Of a stretch of DNA of 64,000 bases, positions 1 to 8,108 are shown piece by piece. Under the pieces are notes generated by a model that made no database searches, was not told the DNA's origin, and saw only the letters and a list, made by a program, of their open reading frames with translations. The translations under genes were made by a program, and so were the position numbers. Positions within the stretch are counted from its first letter, which is position 1, and every line of letters begins with the position of its first letter. Source of the DNA: Phytoactinopolyspora halotolerans (GTDB lineage: Bacteria; Actinomycetota; Actinomycetes; Jiangellales; Jiangellaceae); the NCBI RefSeq assembly GCF_010550675.1, contig NZ_JAAGOA010000026.1, positions 43,858 through 107,857 of the forward strand. Reading direction: 5' to 3'.

Positions 1-488
1 TCCGACAACCGCCTCGCGAACGGCGCCCTCGCGTCGCGGAGGTCCGCGACGAGTCCGTCCCACGCAGCGGCACCGACCGGTCGGCTGTACCAGTCGGCGA
101 CGGGGCCGTGGGCGGACTCCGACATCACATGAATGGTGGCCAGGACGGATCCCACCATGACCGGATCCAGTCGCGGATCCGGGCCGCCCAGATCGACCCA
201 CTCATACACACGCAGCTGGGTGCCGTGCACCTGGGCGAGGACGGATCCCGCCACGGTCCGCCGCAGCTGCGGTGCCGGAATTCCGGCGCGCACGGCAGCC
301 TCCTGGAACGCGGCCGCTGCTCGGATGTCGTTCTCCTGGACAGGGTAGAGAGGCACCTTCACTGCCCAGCGGCCGTCCGACGTGTCGAGGCGCCATACGA
401 CCCCTTGCTTGCCGCGCGCCACCGGCTGGTCCGACAGTCTGGCTGAGCGGCCGAGACCAAAGCGGTGGGCGATCTCCGCAGCGTCCAT
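1..488 (-). CDS. APH-like phosphotransferase, N-terminal part (runs off window)
   Basis: This minus-strand frame is open from an ATG at 488 down to position 1, so only the first ~162 residues are visible. It resembles the N-lobe of the aminoglycoside phosphotransferase/choline-kinase fold: a glycine-containing loop (ARGKQGVVWRL), a candidate ATP-binding lysine in WAVKVP, a hinge-like VYEWVDL and the helix VGSVLATIH. The catalytic HGD and DxD motifs would lie outside the window. It starts 11 nt after the stop of the DinB-family gene on the same strand, so the two are probably co-transcribed. Substrate is unknown; actinomycetes carry many such kinases that do not act on antibiotics. Confidence 0.75.
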   Translation of the reverse strand, partial: MDAAEIAHRFGLGRSARLSDQPVARGKQGVVWRLDTSDGRWAVKVPLYPVQENDIRAAAAFQEAAVRAGIPAPQLRRTVAGSVLAQVHGTQLRVYEWVDLGGPDPRLDPVMVGSVLATIHVMSESAHGPVADWYSRPVGAAAWDGLVADLRDARAPFARRLS

Positions 489-499
489 GGTGAACGTCG

Positions 500-1039
500 T
501 TACTCGCCGGTGAGCCCGTCGATCGATTCGCGGATCAGGTCGGCGTGGCCGTTGTGCCGCGAGTACTCCTCGACCATGTGGCAGAGAATCCATCGCACGT
601 TGGGCGCCCGACCATCGGGCCAGGTGCGCTTGGCGAGTTGGTCGAGACCGCCCGTGGCGAGCGCCTGTTTCGTGAGCGCGCGGGACCTGGCGACTGCGTC
701 GTGCCACAGCGCGAAGAGCTGCTCAGGTGTGTCCTCGGCGGCCGAATTCCAGTCCCAGTCCGGGTCCGCCTTCCAGTCCACCGCCTTCCACACGGGCAGA
801 GGGTCGTTCCCGTGCAACCATTCGGAGAACCAGTAGTTCTCGACCCAGGCCAGATGCTTGAGCATGCCGCCGAGCGTCATCGACGACCTGCCGACCGTCG
901 CGGACAATCCGGTGGCGTCCAGCCCCGTGCACTTCCACTCAAGGGTGGCGCGGTGGAACTCGAGGAACCCGAGCAGCGTGCCGGACTCGTCGGCGGTGAG
1001 AGGCGGTTCCGGGCGACCTTGCTCATCGATGTCGGTCAT
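500..1039 (-). CDS. DinB-family (DUF664-like) protein
   Basis: The protein is about 179 residues when started at the ATG at 1039. A longer frame exists upstream (to 1135), but its first 32 residues look non-coding. It is a mostly helical four-helix-bundle protein of the DinB/YfiT superfamily; the histidines in LKHLAWVENYW and RWILCHMVEEYSRHNGHAD are spaced like the metal-binding histidines of that fold. Families of this kind include mycothiol-dependent enzymes, but no specific reaction can be assigned. It lies immediately upstream of the APH-like gene in the same direction. A 51-bp repeat element and the divergent AfsR-like gene lie on its other side. Confidence 0.8.
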   Translation of the reverse strand: MTDIDEQGRPEPPLTADESGTLLGFLEFHRATLEWKCTGLDATGLSATVGRSSMTLGGMLKHLAWVENYWFSEWLHGNDPLPVWKAVDWKADPDWDWNSAAEDTPEQLFALWHDAVARSRALTKQALATGGLDQLAKRTWPDGRAPNVRWILCHMVEEYSRHNGHADLIRESIDGLTGE

Positions 1040-1149
1040 GTGCGACGAGTCCAATCTGGGAATCTTGGTCGTGGCTTCTGCCGGGCCGGAGCAAGCTGAT
1101 CGGGGACGCGCTGAGGCGTCGGTCGGCTGGCGCACGGCCGGCGGTTACC

Positions 1150-1200
1150 GCAGGAGCATACATTCGGGTCGTGATCACAACCTGAATGTCGTTCGTTGCC
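1150..1200. repeat. Intergenic palindromic repeat, copy A
   Basis: A roughly 50-bp sequence of the form GGAGCAT-CATT-GGTCGTGATC-ACC-ATGTCGTTCGTTG. The same sequence recurs at 29492-29540 and 61931-61980. The core is an imperfect inverted repeat (CATTCGGGT against AACCTGAATG). This copy sits in the spacer between the divergent DinB-family gene and the AfsR-like gene, whose GTG start is 87 nt downstream. All three copies are intergenic. Confidence 0.7.
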
Positions 1201-1286
1201 ACGTCAGTGCCGTACGTCGTCCGCATTCTGGATGGTTGTCGATCCTCAGAGGCTGAAGGGCGGCATGATAGCGCTCGGAGGTTGCC

Positions 1287-4200
1287 GTGCGCTTTGAGGT
1301 GCTGGGCCCGGTCCGGGCCGTCCACGATGCGCGGGTCTTGGGACCTGTGTCGGAGCATCGACGTCGCCTTCTGGCTGCACTGCTGATCCGGGCCAATCGA
1401 CCAGTGAGCACGGACATCTTGGCCGAAGCGCTTTGGGGTGACGACCTGCCGGCGAAGTCCGCCAAGGGCCTGCAGATGCACGTACATCGCCTCCGGCATG
1501 TGCTAGACCGTCCGGATCGGTTGGTCGGCGTGGCCGGCGGCTACGTGCTGGAGGTGGGCCCGGACGAACTCGACGCGGACGTGTTCGCCCGGCTGCACAC
1601 GGAGGCTCGGCAGGCTCGGGAAGCCGGTGATCTGGACACGGCGGTTGCGGGATTCCGAGCGGCGCTCGCGTTGTGGCGGGGCCGCGCGTATGCGGATGTC
1701 GATGGCCTCGCGGTGGTGGGTTCGGAGGCGAGGCGCCTGGCTGAAGCTGGTGTCATCGCTCGGGAGGAGTTATACGACGCCGAGCTGGCGCGTGGTAGCA
1801 CACGCGAGATCGTGCCGGAACTGATCGAGTCGGTGGCGGAGTTCCCACTGCGAGAACGGTTCACAGCCCAGCTGATGCTGGCGTTGTACCGCTCGGGGCG
1901 GCAGGCGCGGGCGTTGACGGCGTTCCGGGCGGCCCGACAGCGGCTGGCCGACGAACTGGGGACGGAGCCCGGCCGCGAACTGCGCGAACTGTACGACGCG
2001 ATCCGTGCCGAGGATCCCAGCCTGCTGCATGACCACGGAGACGGGACGGTCTCCGCGGTGGATGACGGATCGTCGGTGACCGGGGGAAGGATGATCCCCG
2101 GGCAGCTGCCGCCGCCGCCCGGCGCGTTCGTCGGGAGGGAGGCAGAGCTGGCCGAACTCGAGCAGGTCGGGATGGCGGATGACGCCCGTGTGGTGGTGAT
2201 CTCCGGCATGGCGGGGGTCGGGAAGACGGCTCTGGCGATTCGCTTCGCCAACGAGGTCGCGGATCGGTTCGGAAACGGTCAGCTGTACATCGATCTTCGT
2301 GGCTACTCGTCCGCGCCGGCTCTGGAACCCATGGAGGCGCTGGCACGGATGATGCGTGGACTCGGGGCGGAAGCGGTACGGCCCACCGCGACGCTGGAGG
2401 ATGCGACAGCCGAGTATCGGTCCCTGATCGCGGGCCGGAAGATGCTTGTCCTGCTGGACAACGCGGTCTCGGCCGAACAGGTGCGGCCGCTGTTGCCGGC
2501 GACGCCTGGATGCCTGGTGCTGGTCACCAGCCGGAACCGGTTGTCCGGTCTGGTGGCTCGGGAGGGTGCCCGACGGATCAGTCTCGGCGTGCTGCCGTCG
2601 GCGGATGCCTGGACCCTGCTCACGCGGATACTCGGGCAGGAGCGACTGTCCCGGGCGCCGGAACACGGCACGGCATTGGTCGAGGCCTGCGCGGAGCTGC
2701 CCCTGGCGTTGCGGATCGCCGCAGCTCAGCTAGCCGATGAACCGTACCGCGGGCTGGACGACTACCTGGCGGAGTTTCATGAACGCGGACTGGCGGCTCT
2801 GGCGTTGGACGACGACGCGGAGTTGTCCGCAGTGACGGCGGCGTTCGACTCGTCGTATCGGCGGCTCGACCATGACACCAAGCGCCTGTTTCGCCTGTTG
2901 GGGCTGGTTCCAGGGTTGGATTTCACCGTTGACGCGGCGGCTGCGTTGAGCGGTGCGAGTGTGGCCGGAGTGCGGGTGCATATACGCCGTCTAGTCAACG
3001 CCCACCTGCTGGACGAGCACGCTCCGGGCAGGTACCGGTTTCACGACTTGGTGCGAGATTACGCTCGGTATTGCGCTGAGCATCAAGACTCGACGGATTC
3101 GCGCACGGACGCCCTTGAACGGTTGTACACCTGGTACTACCTGGGCAAAGAAGCCGCCACCGATCTGGGCTTCGCGAACGGTCGAGAGGGACAGCCGGCA
3201 GTTCCGCTCTCGGAGGCCGTTCCGGAGATTGTCTTCTCCGACGGGCAAGAGGCGGCGGATTGGCTGCTGGCCGAGTTCCACAACATCGTCGCCGCCGTGT
3301 GGTCGTCGTTGGGGAGCGAACGTGTGCATTGGTCGTGGCACCTCATGCTGGGTCTAGCGCCCTTCATGGGGCACCGGGGCTTCCTCGCTGAGGTGCTCGC
3401 GCCGATGCAGTCCGCAGCCGACGCCGTGCGCGCCGCTGGCGATGGCGATGCGATCGCGCCGACTTTGGGTGCGCTCGCGATCGTCCGAAGCCACGCCGGT
3501 CTGCCGGTGCCAGACGATGTGCTGACCGAGTTAATCGCACATGCCGAACGCCTCGGTCGCCCGTCGTTGCTCGGTGACAGTCTCGGCATCGCTGGCCTGG
3601 TCAACCTCCGCCGGGGAGACATCGATGCTGCCGACGAGGTGTTCACTCGTGCGCGCGCCGCTTTTTGCGAAGCTGACGATCGGGACGGGCAGGGGCAAGT
3701 GCTCAACCACCTGGCCAACATCGCCGTGCTACGCGGCGACCTTTCCCGCGCCGAACGGCTGCTGGAACAGAACCTCCTGTTGCAGGACGGAGCACCTGTG
3801 TCGTGGCTCCTGATTGCGATGATAGAGCTGCTCAAAGTCCGGACCATGCTCGGCCGGATGGACGGCCTCGAGGAGCTGGACGGACAGGCCGAGCAGGCGC
3901 TCAGAGAGCTCGGTGACCGGTCGAAGGCGGCGATGCACACCATCAACCGAGCCCGCTGGGCCCGTGTGACCGGTCGGGCAGAGCAGGCACGAGAGCTGGC
4001 GGCGACAGCGAAACAGGTCGGTGACGACCTCGAGTTCGTGCGTCATCGTTGGGAGGCGAGGCTCGAGCTGGGCATGGCGTATCTGTCGTTGCGCGATCCA
4101 ACTGCGGCCAAGACGGAGTTCGAACAAGTCATGGAGATCGTGCACGCGGCCGGAGTGCGCGAAGCCACTGCCCCGGCCGCGTGCGGGCTGGCCGAGTGTG

Positions 4201-4595
4201 AGCTGGCCGCCGGCGCGCTGCGGAAGGCCGAGGAGCATGCCCGGGAAGCGGTCGAAGCCGCCCGCGGATGGAGTCCCGTCCAGTTGGCGGAGGCATTGGT
4301 CGCCCTGGCGCGGATAGAACTGGCGGACGGTCGGGTCACAGATGCGATCACCCATGCTGACGAGGCGCTGGCCATCCAACGCAAGACCGGGCACTACCTC
4401 GGTCAGGCGCACGCGCACCGGGCGGTGGGGGAAGCACATATTGCGGCTGATGATCCTGCCTCGAAATCCCGGGGGATCGACCACATGCGCGAAGCACTGC
4501 GTATGTTCAAGAGTGTTGGCTCCTGGGAGGCCACTGACGTGCGGCAACTGCTACATGCGACTGCTAGGCCTGAGTCTCGGGCTTCCGATGCCTAG
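1287..4595 (+). CDS. AfsR/SARP-type regulator: BTAD-NB-ARC-TPR
   Basis: This 1102-residue protein starts at a GTG with CGGAGG about 6 nt upstream. Residues ~1-90 form an OmpR-like winged helix (GPVRAV through RLRHVLDRPDRLVGVAGGYVLEV). Residues ~95-250 are a bacterial transcriptional activation domain (DADVF, RERFTAQLMLALYRSGRQARAL). An NB-ARC/STAND ATPase follows, with Walker A GMAGVGKT at ~307-314 and a LVLLDN Walker B-like strand. The C-terminal ~450 residues carry helical TPR-like repeats. Proteins of this layout are transcription activators of secondary metabolism, switched by nucleotide state and by ligand or partner binding to the TPRs. No biosynthetic cluster lies next to it, so its target is unknown. 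Confidence 0.9.
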   Translation: MRFEVLGPVRAVHDARVLGPVSEHRRRLLAALLIRANRPVSTDILAEALWGDDLPAKSAKGLQMHVHRLRHVLDRPDRLVGVAGGYVLEVGPDELDADVFARLHTEARQAREAGDLDTAVAGFRAALALWRGRAYADVDGLAVVGSEARRLAEAGVIAREELYDAELARGSTREIVPELIESVAEFPLRERFTAQLMLALYRSGRQARALTAFRAARQRLADELGTEPGRELRELYDAIRAEDPSLLHDHGDGTVSAVDDGSSVTGGRMIPGQLPPPPGAFVGREAELAELEQVGMADDARVVVISGMAGVGKTALAIRFANEVADRFGNGQLYIDLRGYSSAPALEPMEALARMMRGLGAEAVRPTATLEDATAEYRSLIAGRKMLVLLDNAVSAEQVRPLLPATPGCLVLVTSRNRLSGLVAREGARRISLGVLPSADAWTLLTRILGQERLSRAPEHGTALVEACAELPLALRIAAAQLADEPYRGLDDYLAEFHERGLAALALDDDAELSAVTAAFDSSYRRLDHDTKRLFRLLGLVPGLDFTVDAAAALSGASVAGVRVHIRRLVNAHLLDEHAPGRYRFHDLVRDYARYCAEHQDSTDSRTDALERLYTWYYLGKEAATDLGFANGREGQPAVPLSEAVPEIVFSDGQEAADWLLAEFHNIVAAVWSSLGSERVHWSWHLMLGLAPFMGHRGFLAEVLAPMQSAADAVRAAGDGDAIAPTLGALAIVRSHAGLPVPDDVLTELIAHAERLGRPSLLGDSLGIAGLVNLRRGDIDAADEVFTRARAAFCEADDRDGQGQVLNHLANIAVLRGDLSRAERLLEQNLLLQDGAPVSWLLIAMIELLKVRTMLGRMDGLEELDGQAEQALRELGDRSKAAMHTINRARWARVTGRAEQARELAATAKQVGDDLEFVRHRWEARLELGMAYLSLRDPTAAKTEFEQVMEIVHAAGVREATAPAACGLAECELAAGALRKAEEHAREAVEAARGWSPVQLAEALVALARIELADGRVTDAITHADEALAIQRKTGHYLGQAHAHRAVGEAHIAADDPASKSRGIDHMREALRMFKSVGSWEATDVRQLLHATARPESRASDA

Positions 4596-4615
4596 GATCC
4601 GGTGTGGATACCCGG

Positions 4616-5002
4616 TCAATCAGTGGGCCAGCGTTTGATGACCTCATTCTCGTAGACCACCCAGATTTCCGGCCCGGCATGGCTTGTGACGTCCCAGATC
4701 CTTGTTCGTGAGTTCTCGAGCCACCGCACCATCTGCGTGATGCTGAGGTTGCCGTTGCTGAGACGGAACATCACACCGTGCGTGAGCGCAGAGCGTTCCC
4801 ATTCGCGGTATCGGATGCGTCGGTCCTTGGTCAGCAGCGACCAACCGCGCGAGATTCCCTCTTCGATCCAGTCTTCATCTGGGATGTCCTGGGCGTCATC
4901 CGCGTAGTGGTCGGCAATGCGGTGGATGATCCAGCCCCGGTCTCGTAGGTGCTGTGCCACGAGTTTGCCGAGGCTGCGGTCGAGGAAGAACTCAGGCCGC
5001 AA
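4616..5002 (-). CDS. PIN-like toxin, VapC45/DUF5615-like
   Basis: A 128-residue protein with the acidic start FFLDRSLG and the later LLTKDRRIRYR typical of the Mut7-C/PIN-like (DUF5615, VapC45-type) nuclease fold. The conserved aspartates near residue 8 and in TKDRR would bind the catalytic metal. Its start overlaps the end of the upstream gene by 11 nt, so the pair is translationally coupled with the antitoxin first. The predicted role is an RNase toxin held in check by its partner. It lies directly outside the left end of the integrated element. Confidence 0.75.
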   Translation of the reverse strand: MRPEFFLDRSLGKLVAQHLRDRGWIIHRIADHYADDAQDIPDEDWIEEGISRGWSLLTKDRRIRYREWERSALTHGVMFRLSNGNLSITQMVRWLENSRTRIWDVTSHAGPEIWVVYENEVIKRWPTD

Positions 5003-5633
5003 CTCTGCAGATCGATTCGACGGTCGCAGGCGAAAGATCGAACTCCTCGGCCACGACGGTCATGGGTTCGCCTGCGCGCCACAGATCGACAACCGCGTGT
5101 ACTGGAACCTTCTGGTCTGCCACGACGGGAGCGCCCCAGGCAAACCTCGGATCGATGATCACCTCGGCCGCATCGGCATACCGCCGGAGTCTGAGTCTGC
5201 CCGGGGATCCGTCTTGGTCGAAGGTGATGTCTCGCAGATAGTCTTCAAGCACTTCCCGGATTGGCACCTGTTTGTCGCCTACTCGGGTGTACTCGTCCGG
5301 GGAATGGTGGATGAACAGGTCGACTCCGTCGGTGACGATCCGCTTGGACGCCAAAGCATACGGAGTGTCGAAAGCGTCGCGGACCTCAAGGGCGGCTTGC
5401 CTGATCACGGCTTTCGACAACCCGAGGTCGCGAAGTGAACGGAGGACGAATGCCTCGATCACGGCGACGAAAGGCATGGTCGGATATCCACGTTTGCGAG
5501 CGGGAACCTCATGCACCAACGGACCGCCAGGTGCATCATCCTTGAGCCACGACTGCAGCGTCGTGCGTGGGATGCCCAGATGCCTCGATGCTTCAGCAGC
5601 CGTCAGCAGGGGATCGGCAAACTTGTCGACCAT
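4992..5633 (-). CDS. DUF433-type antitoxin, VapB45-like
   Basis: A 213-residue protein. Residues ~8-35 look like a MerR/excisionase-type helix-turn-helix (LTAAEASRHLGIPRTTLQSWL). The C-terminal ~80 residues match the DUF433 helix-turn-helix pattern (VIIDPRFAWGAPVV, VPVHAVVDLWRAGEPMTVVAEEFDLSPATVESICR). This two-part architecture followed by an overlapping PIN-like gene is the arrangement of mycobacterial VapB45-VapC45. The protein should bind the toxin and autoregulate the operon; the promoter would lie in 5634-5740. Confidence 0.75.
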   Translation of the reverse strand: MVDKFADPLLTAAEASRHLGIPRTTLQSWLKDDAPGGPLVHEVPARKRGYPTMPFVAVIEAFVLRSLRDLGLSKAVIRQAALEVRDAFDTPYALASKRIVTDGVDLFIHHSPDEYTRVGDKQVPIREVLEDYLRDITFDQDGSPGRLRLRRYADAAEVIIDPRFAWGAPVVADQKVPVHAVVDLWRAGEPMTVVAEEFDLSPATVESICRVAA

Positions 5634-5735
5634 GTCCGGCCACCTCCCTAACGACGCCTGATCTTAGGCACTCCCAGCATGACATGCGTCACCGACCGGG
5701 TCCCTACATTTCCGTGGGTAGCGCAGACCATTGGA

Positions 5736-5761
5736 GATGTCGCGGACTGTGTGGCGGACTG
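5736..5761. repeat. Arm-type direct repeat, flank copy
   Basis: Two GCGGACTG units about 11 nt apart (GCGGACTGTGTGGCGGACTG). The same arrangement occurs just inside the element at 5961-5985 and at 19632-19656. This copy lies outside the left attachment core, 53 bp from it; the copy at the right end lies 58 bp from its core. Integrase or excisionase arm binding is inferred. Confidence 0.5.
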
Positions 5762-5774
5762 CGCTTGACATAGC

Positions 5775-5802
5775 AGAGGCTCACCGGAACCGATGAGCCT
5801 CT
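5775..5802 (-). terminator. tRNA-Asp terminator hairpin, left copy
   Basis: An inverted repeat (AGAGGCTCA, then TGAGCCTCT) just downstream of the displaced tRNA-Asp 3' end in the minus-strand direction. A near copy sits at 19671-19698 behind the intact tRNA-Asp. It would end the tRNA transcript. Confidence 0.65.
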
Positions 5803-5813
5803 GACCTCCATGT

Positions 5814-5862
5814 TGGCGGTCCTGACGGGACTTGAACCCGCGACCTCCGCCTTGACAGGGCG
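5814..5862 (-). repeat. attL: 49-bp 3' fragment of tRNA-Asp
   Basis: These 49 bp are identical to 19714-19762, which is the 3' part of the intact tRNA-Asp from the anticodon loop to the encoded CCA. After position 5862 the sequence diverges completely from the tRNA. A truncated tRNA 3' end paired with an intact copy exactly 13,900 bp away is the usual footprint of tyrosine-recombinase integration into a tRNA gene. Confidence 0.9.
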
Positions 5863-5960
5863 CTTCAGTGGCTCCCTGAGCTGGGCTGACATAGATCGAT
5901 ATGCCCGCAAACAGGGTTTTCACGATCGCTCACCGGTAGTCCACGGTGAGTGTTCTCGAG

Positions 5961-5985
5961 CATCTCGCGGACTCTTTGCGGACTG
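5961..5985. repeat. Arm-type direct repeat, left internal copy
   Basis: The 25-bp site reads CATCT-GCGGACT-TGCGGACTG and matches 19632-19656 at 22 of 25 positions, in the same orientation. It lies about 100 bp inside the left attachment core. It is probably a binding site for the integrase arm domain or for the excisionase. Confidence 0.6.
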
Positions 5986-6163
5986 GATGATCTAGGTCGA
6001 GTCGGCCGTGTTCGCCGCTCTGGAGCGTGCGCTAGGGCAAGAGGGCCGTTGGGGTAGTGCTGCTCCTGTTCCAGCGGGCAGCCTGAGCCTGGCAGCGAAG
6101 CCTTCGCTCGTCCTCGTCTTATCGTGCCATCACCCATGCCAAGACGCGCCCTCATCGCCCCTA

Positions 6164-6191
6164 TTGTCAAGTTGGTTCTCGCCGGTAAGCT
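6164..6191 (+). promoter_or_regulatory. Possible promoter for the ATPase/HEPN pair
   Basis: TTGTCA at 6164-6169 and TAAGCT at 6186-6191 are separated by 16 nt, close to an SigA-type promoter. It would leave about 100 nt of leader before the ATG at 6300. This is pattern-based only. Confidence 0.3.
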
Positions 6192-6299
6192 ACAGATTCT
6201 CAGCATTCGGGTGGGGATCTGACTGCGGCAGCCGATCGTTCGGGTCGCAGCCTCCCGCCATTGTGGAAGCGCTGGAGTCTGGACTGGGGGAGCATCGCG

Positions 6300-8108
6300 A
6301 TGCCGAAGACGCGGGTTCACGAGCTCGCCGCAGAGCTCGGGCTTGAAGTGAAGGTCGTCTTGGCGCGTCTGAAGGAGATCGGTGAGTATGTGCGTAGCGC
6401 GTCTTCTACCATCGAGGCTCCGGTTGCGAACAAGCTGCGGGAGTCTTTCGGTGTGCATGACCAGAGACCCGAGCCTGGAACTTCGCCGGCGCTCCGAACA
6501 CAGGATCGTCCGCATCAGGCGGCAGCGGCCTTCGATGCCACCACGCCTTCTGCGAGGCAATTTGGGTGGCGCGCAGGCGCGGTCAAGCGACCACAGCATC
6601 CCGACCTGCTCAATAATATTGAGCGGGTAAGCAAACGGTTCCCCGCCTTCCGCGACCACATTGACGCGCTTGCCCGCCTCGGCTCACAGATTGTATACGC
6701 TGGCATGTGCCTCCAAGAAGCGTTCAGGGGTTGTGCAGTTGCGCATGTGCGCTTCAGCGGCGCTATCGAGGCGGGCTTTGGTTTCACACGAGAAGTGATG
6801 CTCTTCTACAGCCCTTACGAGGATCTCCAAGCGCGGACATTCGAAGCTGCCGTTCGTGAACTCAAAGGCAGCGATAGATCGGTGACGCCGGACACGTTCT
6901 TCATGTGGTCACCGGATCAGCGGTTAAGAGTCAAGCTCAACGATTGGTCGCGGCCGTCGCGACTCGCAATTCCACTGTTGATTGAAGCAGAAGACGACCT
7001 ATCGCTAATCACGCTTCTGCGTGACTACGTATACGCGCGGGACCTGTTCTATATCACCACTCCGGTCCACGGCGCGAGTTTCTTCGGACGGAAGACTCTC
7101 CTGCAGTCGCTCCGCGGTGACGCGCTCAGTCAGCGTGTCAGCGGAATCTTCGGCCTGAGGAAATCGGGGAAGACGAGCATTCTGATGCAGTTAAAGGAGC
7201 AGCTGCAGGAGGACAAGGTAGTTACCATACTGATGGATCTCGAGACATTCCCGTCCCCACCCGAAGACCCGACAGACGATCTGGTAGCGGAACTGCGCCG
7301 TAGACTCATCGCGGAGTTGAAGGCTCACAATCTGCGCACACGGGAACTCTCCGAGACATCCTCACGTCCGACCATCCTTGAGCTGAAGAACGCGCTGCAA
7401 GATGTTCTGAAAAGCCTGAACCGAGACGGAAATCGCGTACTGCTGCTGCTCGACGAGATCGAATATCTTACTCCGGCCGATCGGATCGATATAGCAGAAG
7501 GCGACATGCCGCGAATAGCGCAACTGCTGTCCGCCTTGCGAAGCATAGTTCAAGAAACCGAAAACTTCACGTTCATCCTCTCGGGTCTGACAAGCGCGAT
7601 CATTGAAGGTGGACGACTTTATGGTCGCCCGAACCCCTTGTTTTCGTGGGCAAAAGGAATCTACGTCAAACCATTTTCGCGAGAGGAAGCGGACGACCTA
7701 GCTGGCACCGTCGGTGGGAAGATGGGGATCCAAATCGAGCCTGGGGCCCTTGAAGCACTACATGAAGCATCGGGAGGTCATGCGTTCCTATATCGGAACT
7801 TGAGTTCTGCGGTGGTAGCCAACCTTCCGAAGAATGATTTCCAGCGCACGATGACCCGTGCCGCGGTACTCAGGGAGCTCGGCGACTGGAAAAGTCGCGT
7901 TCGGGGGAACATCGAGGAGATGATTCAACACGTCAAGCGCTACTACGCCACCGAGGCAGTCCTGCTTGAACTGCTAATGGAGCACCCGAACGACTTCAGG
8001 GACCTAGTGGATAGCGAGCCGGTCGCAGTTCGCAGGTTGAAAGACCTTGGACTTATTTACGAGACGAACGGTGAGTTCGAGGTCAATGTAATTCTGGAGC
8101 TCCTATGA
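6300..8108 (+). CDS. AAA/STAND ATPase with IF-2 N-terminal-type domain
   Basis: Started at the ATG at 6300 (GGGGGAG 7 nt upstream), the protein has 602 residues. Residues 1-50 ([30 protein letters not shown]) match the small IF2_N domain at the N-terminus of bacterial translation initiation factor IF-2. Residues ~100-255 are of unknown type. A P-loop ATPase of the AAA_16/STAND kind follows: [11 protein letters not shown] at ~261, Walker [10 protein letters not shown] at 285-293, Walker [10 protein letters not shown] at ~380-388 and a sensor-like [10 protein letters not shown]. The C-terminal ~120 residues look like a winged helix ([12 protein letters not shown]). The stop overlaps the next gene by 4 nt. 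The predicted role is an NTP-driven sensor or switch controlling the HEPN partner; a ribosome link through the IF2_N domain is inferred. I do not recognise a named system. Confidence 0.8.
   Translation: MPKTRVHELAAELGLEVKVVLARLKEIGEYVRSASSTIEAPVANKLRESFGVHDQRPEPGTSPALRTQDRPHQAAAAFDATTPSARQFGWRAGAVKRPQHPDLLNNIERVSKRFPAFRDHIDALARLGSQIVYAGMCLQEAFRGCAVAHVRFSGAIEAGFGFTREVMLFYSPYEDLQARTFEAAVRELKGSDRSVTPDTFFMWSPDQRLRVKLNDWSRPSRLAIPLLIEAEDDLSLITLLRDYVYARDLFYITTPVHGASFFGRKTLLQSLRGDALSQRVSGIFGLRKSGKTSILMQLKEQLQEDKVVTILMDLETFPSPPEDPTDDLVAELRRRLIAELKAHNLRTRELSETSSRPTILELKNALQDVLKSLNRDGNRVLLLLDEIEYLTPADRIDIAEGDMPRIAQLLSALRSIVQETENFTFILSGLTSAIIEGGRLYGRPNPLFSWAKGIYVKPFSREEADDLAGTVGGKMGIQIEPGALEALHEASGGHAFLYRNLSSAVVANLPKNDFQRTMTRAAVLRELGDWKSRVRGNIEEMIQHVKRYYATEAVLLELLMEHPNDFRDLVDSEPVAVRRLKDLGLIYETNGEFEVNVILELL

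Larger units (their letters stand above)
5863..6299. other. Left-end non-coding region of the element
   Basis: No convincing gene is seen in this 437-bp stretch. It holds a paired GCGGACT repeat at 5961-5985 and a possible promoter at 6164-6191 for the following defence-like gene pair. Confidence 0.5.

Noticed and set aside
5814..5862. A second functional tRNA-Asp gene
   Set aside because: Only the 3' part from the anticodon loop onward is present; the D-arm and 5' acceptor strand are missing.
5648..5923. Possible minus-strand gene over the left attachment site
   Set aside because: It reads through the tRNA fragment and terminator hairpin and has no recognisable protein pattern.
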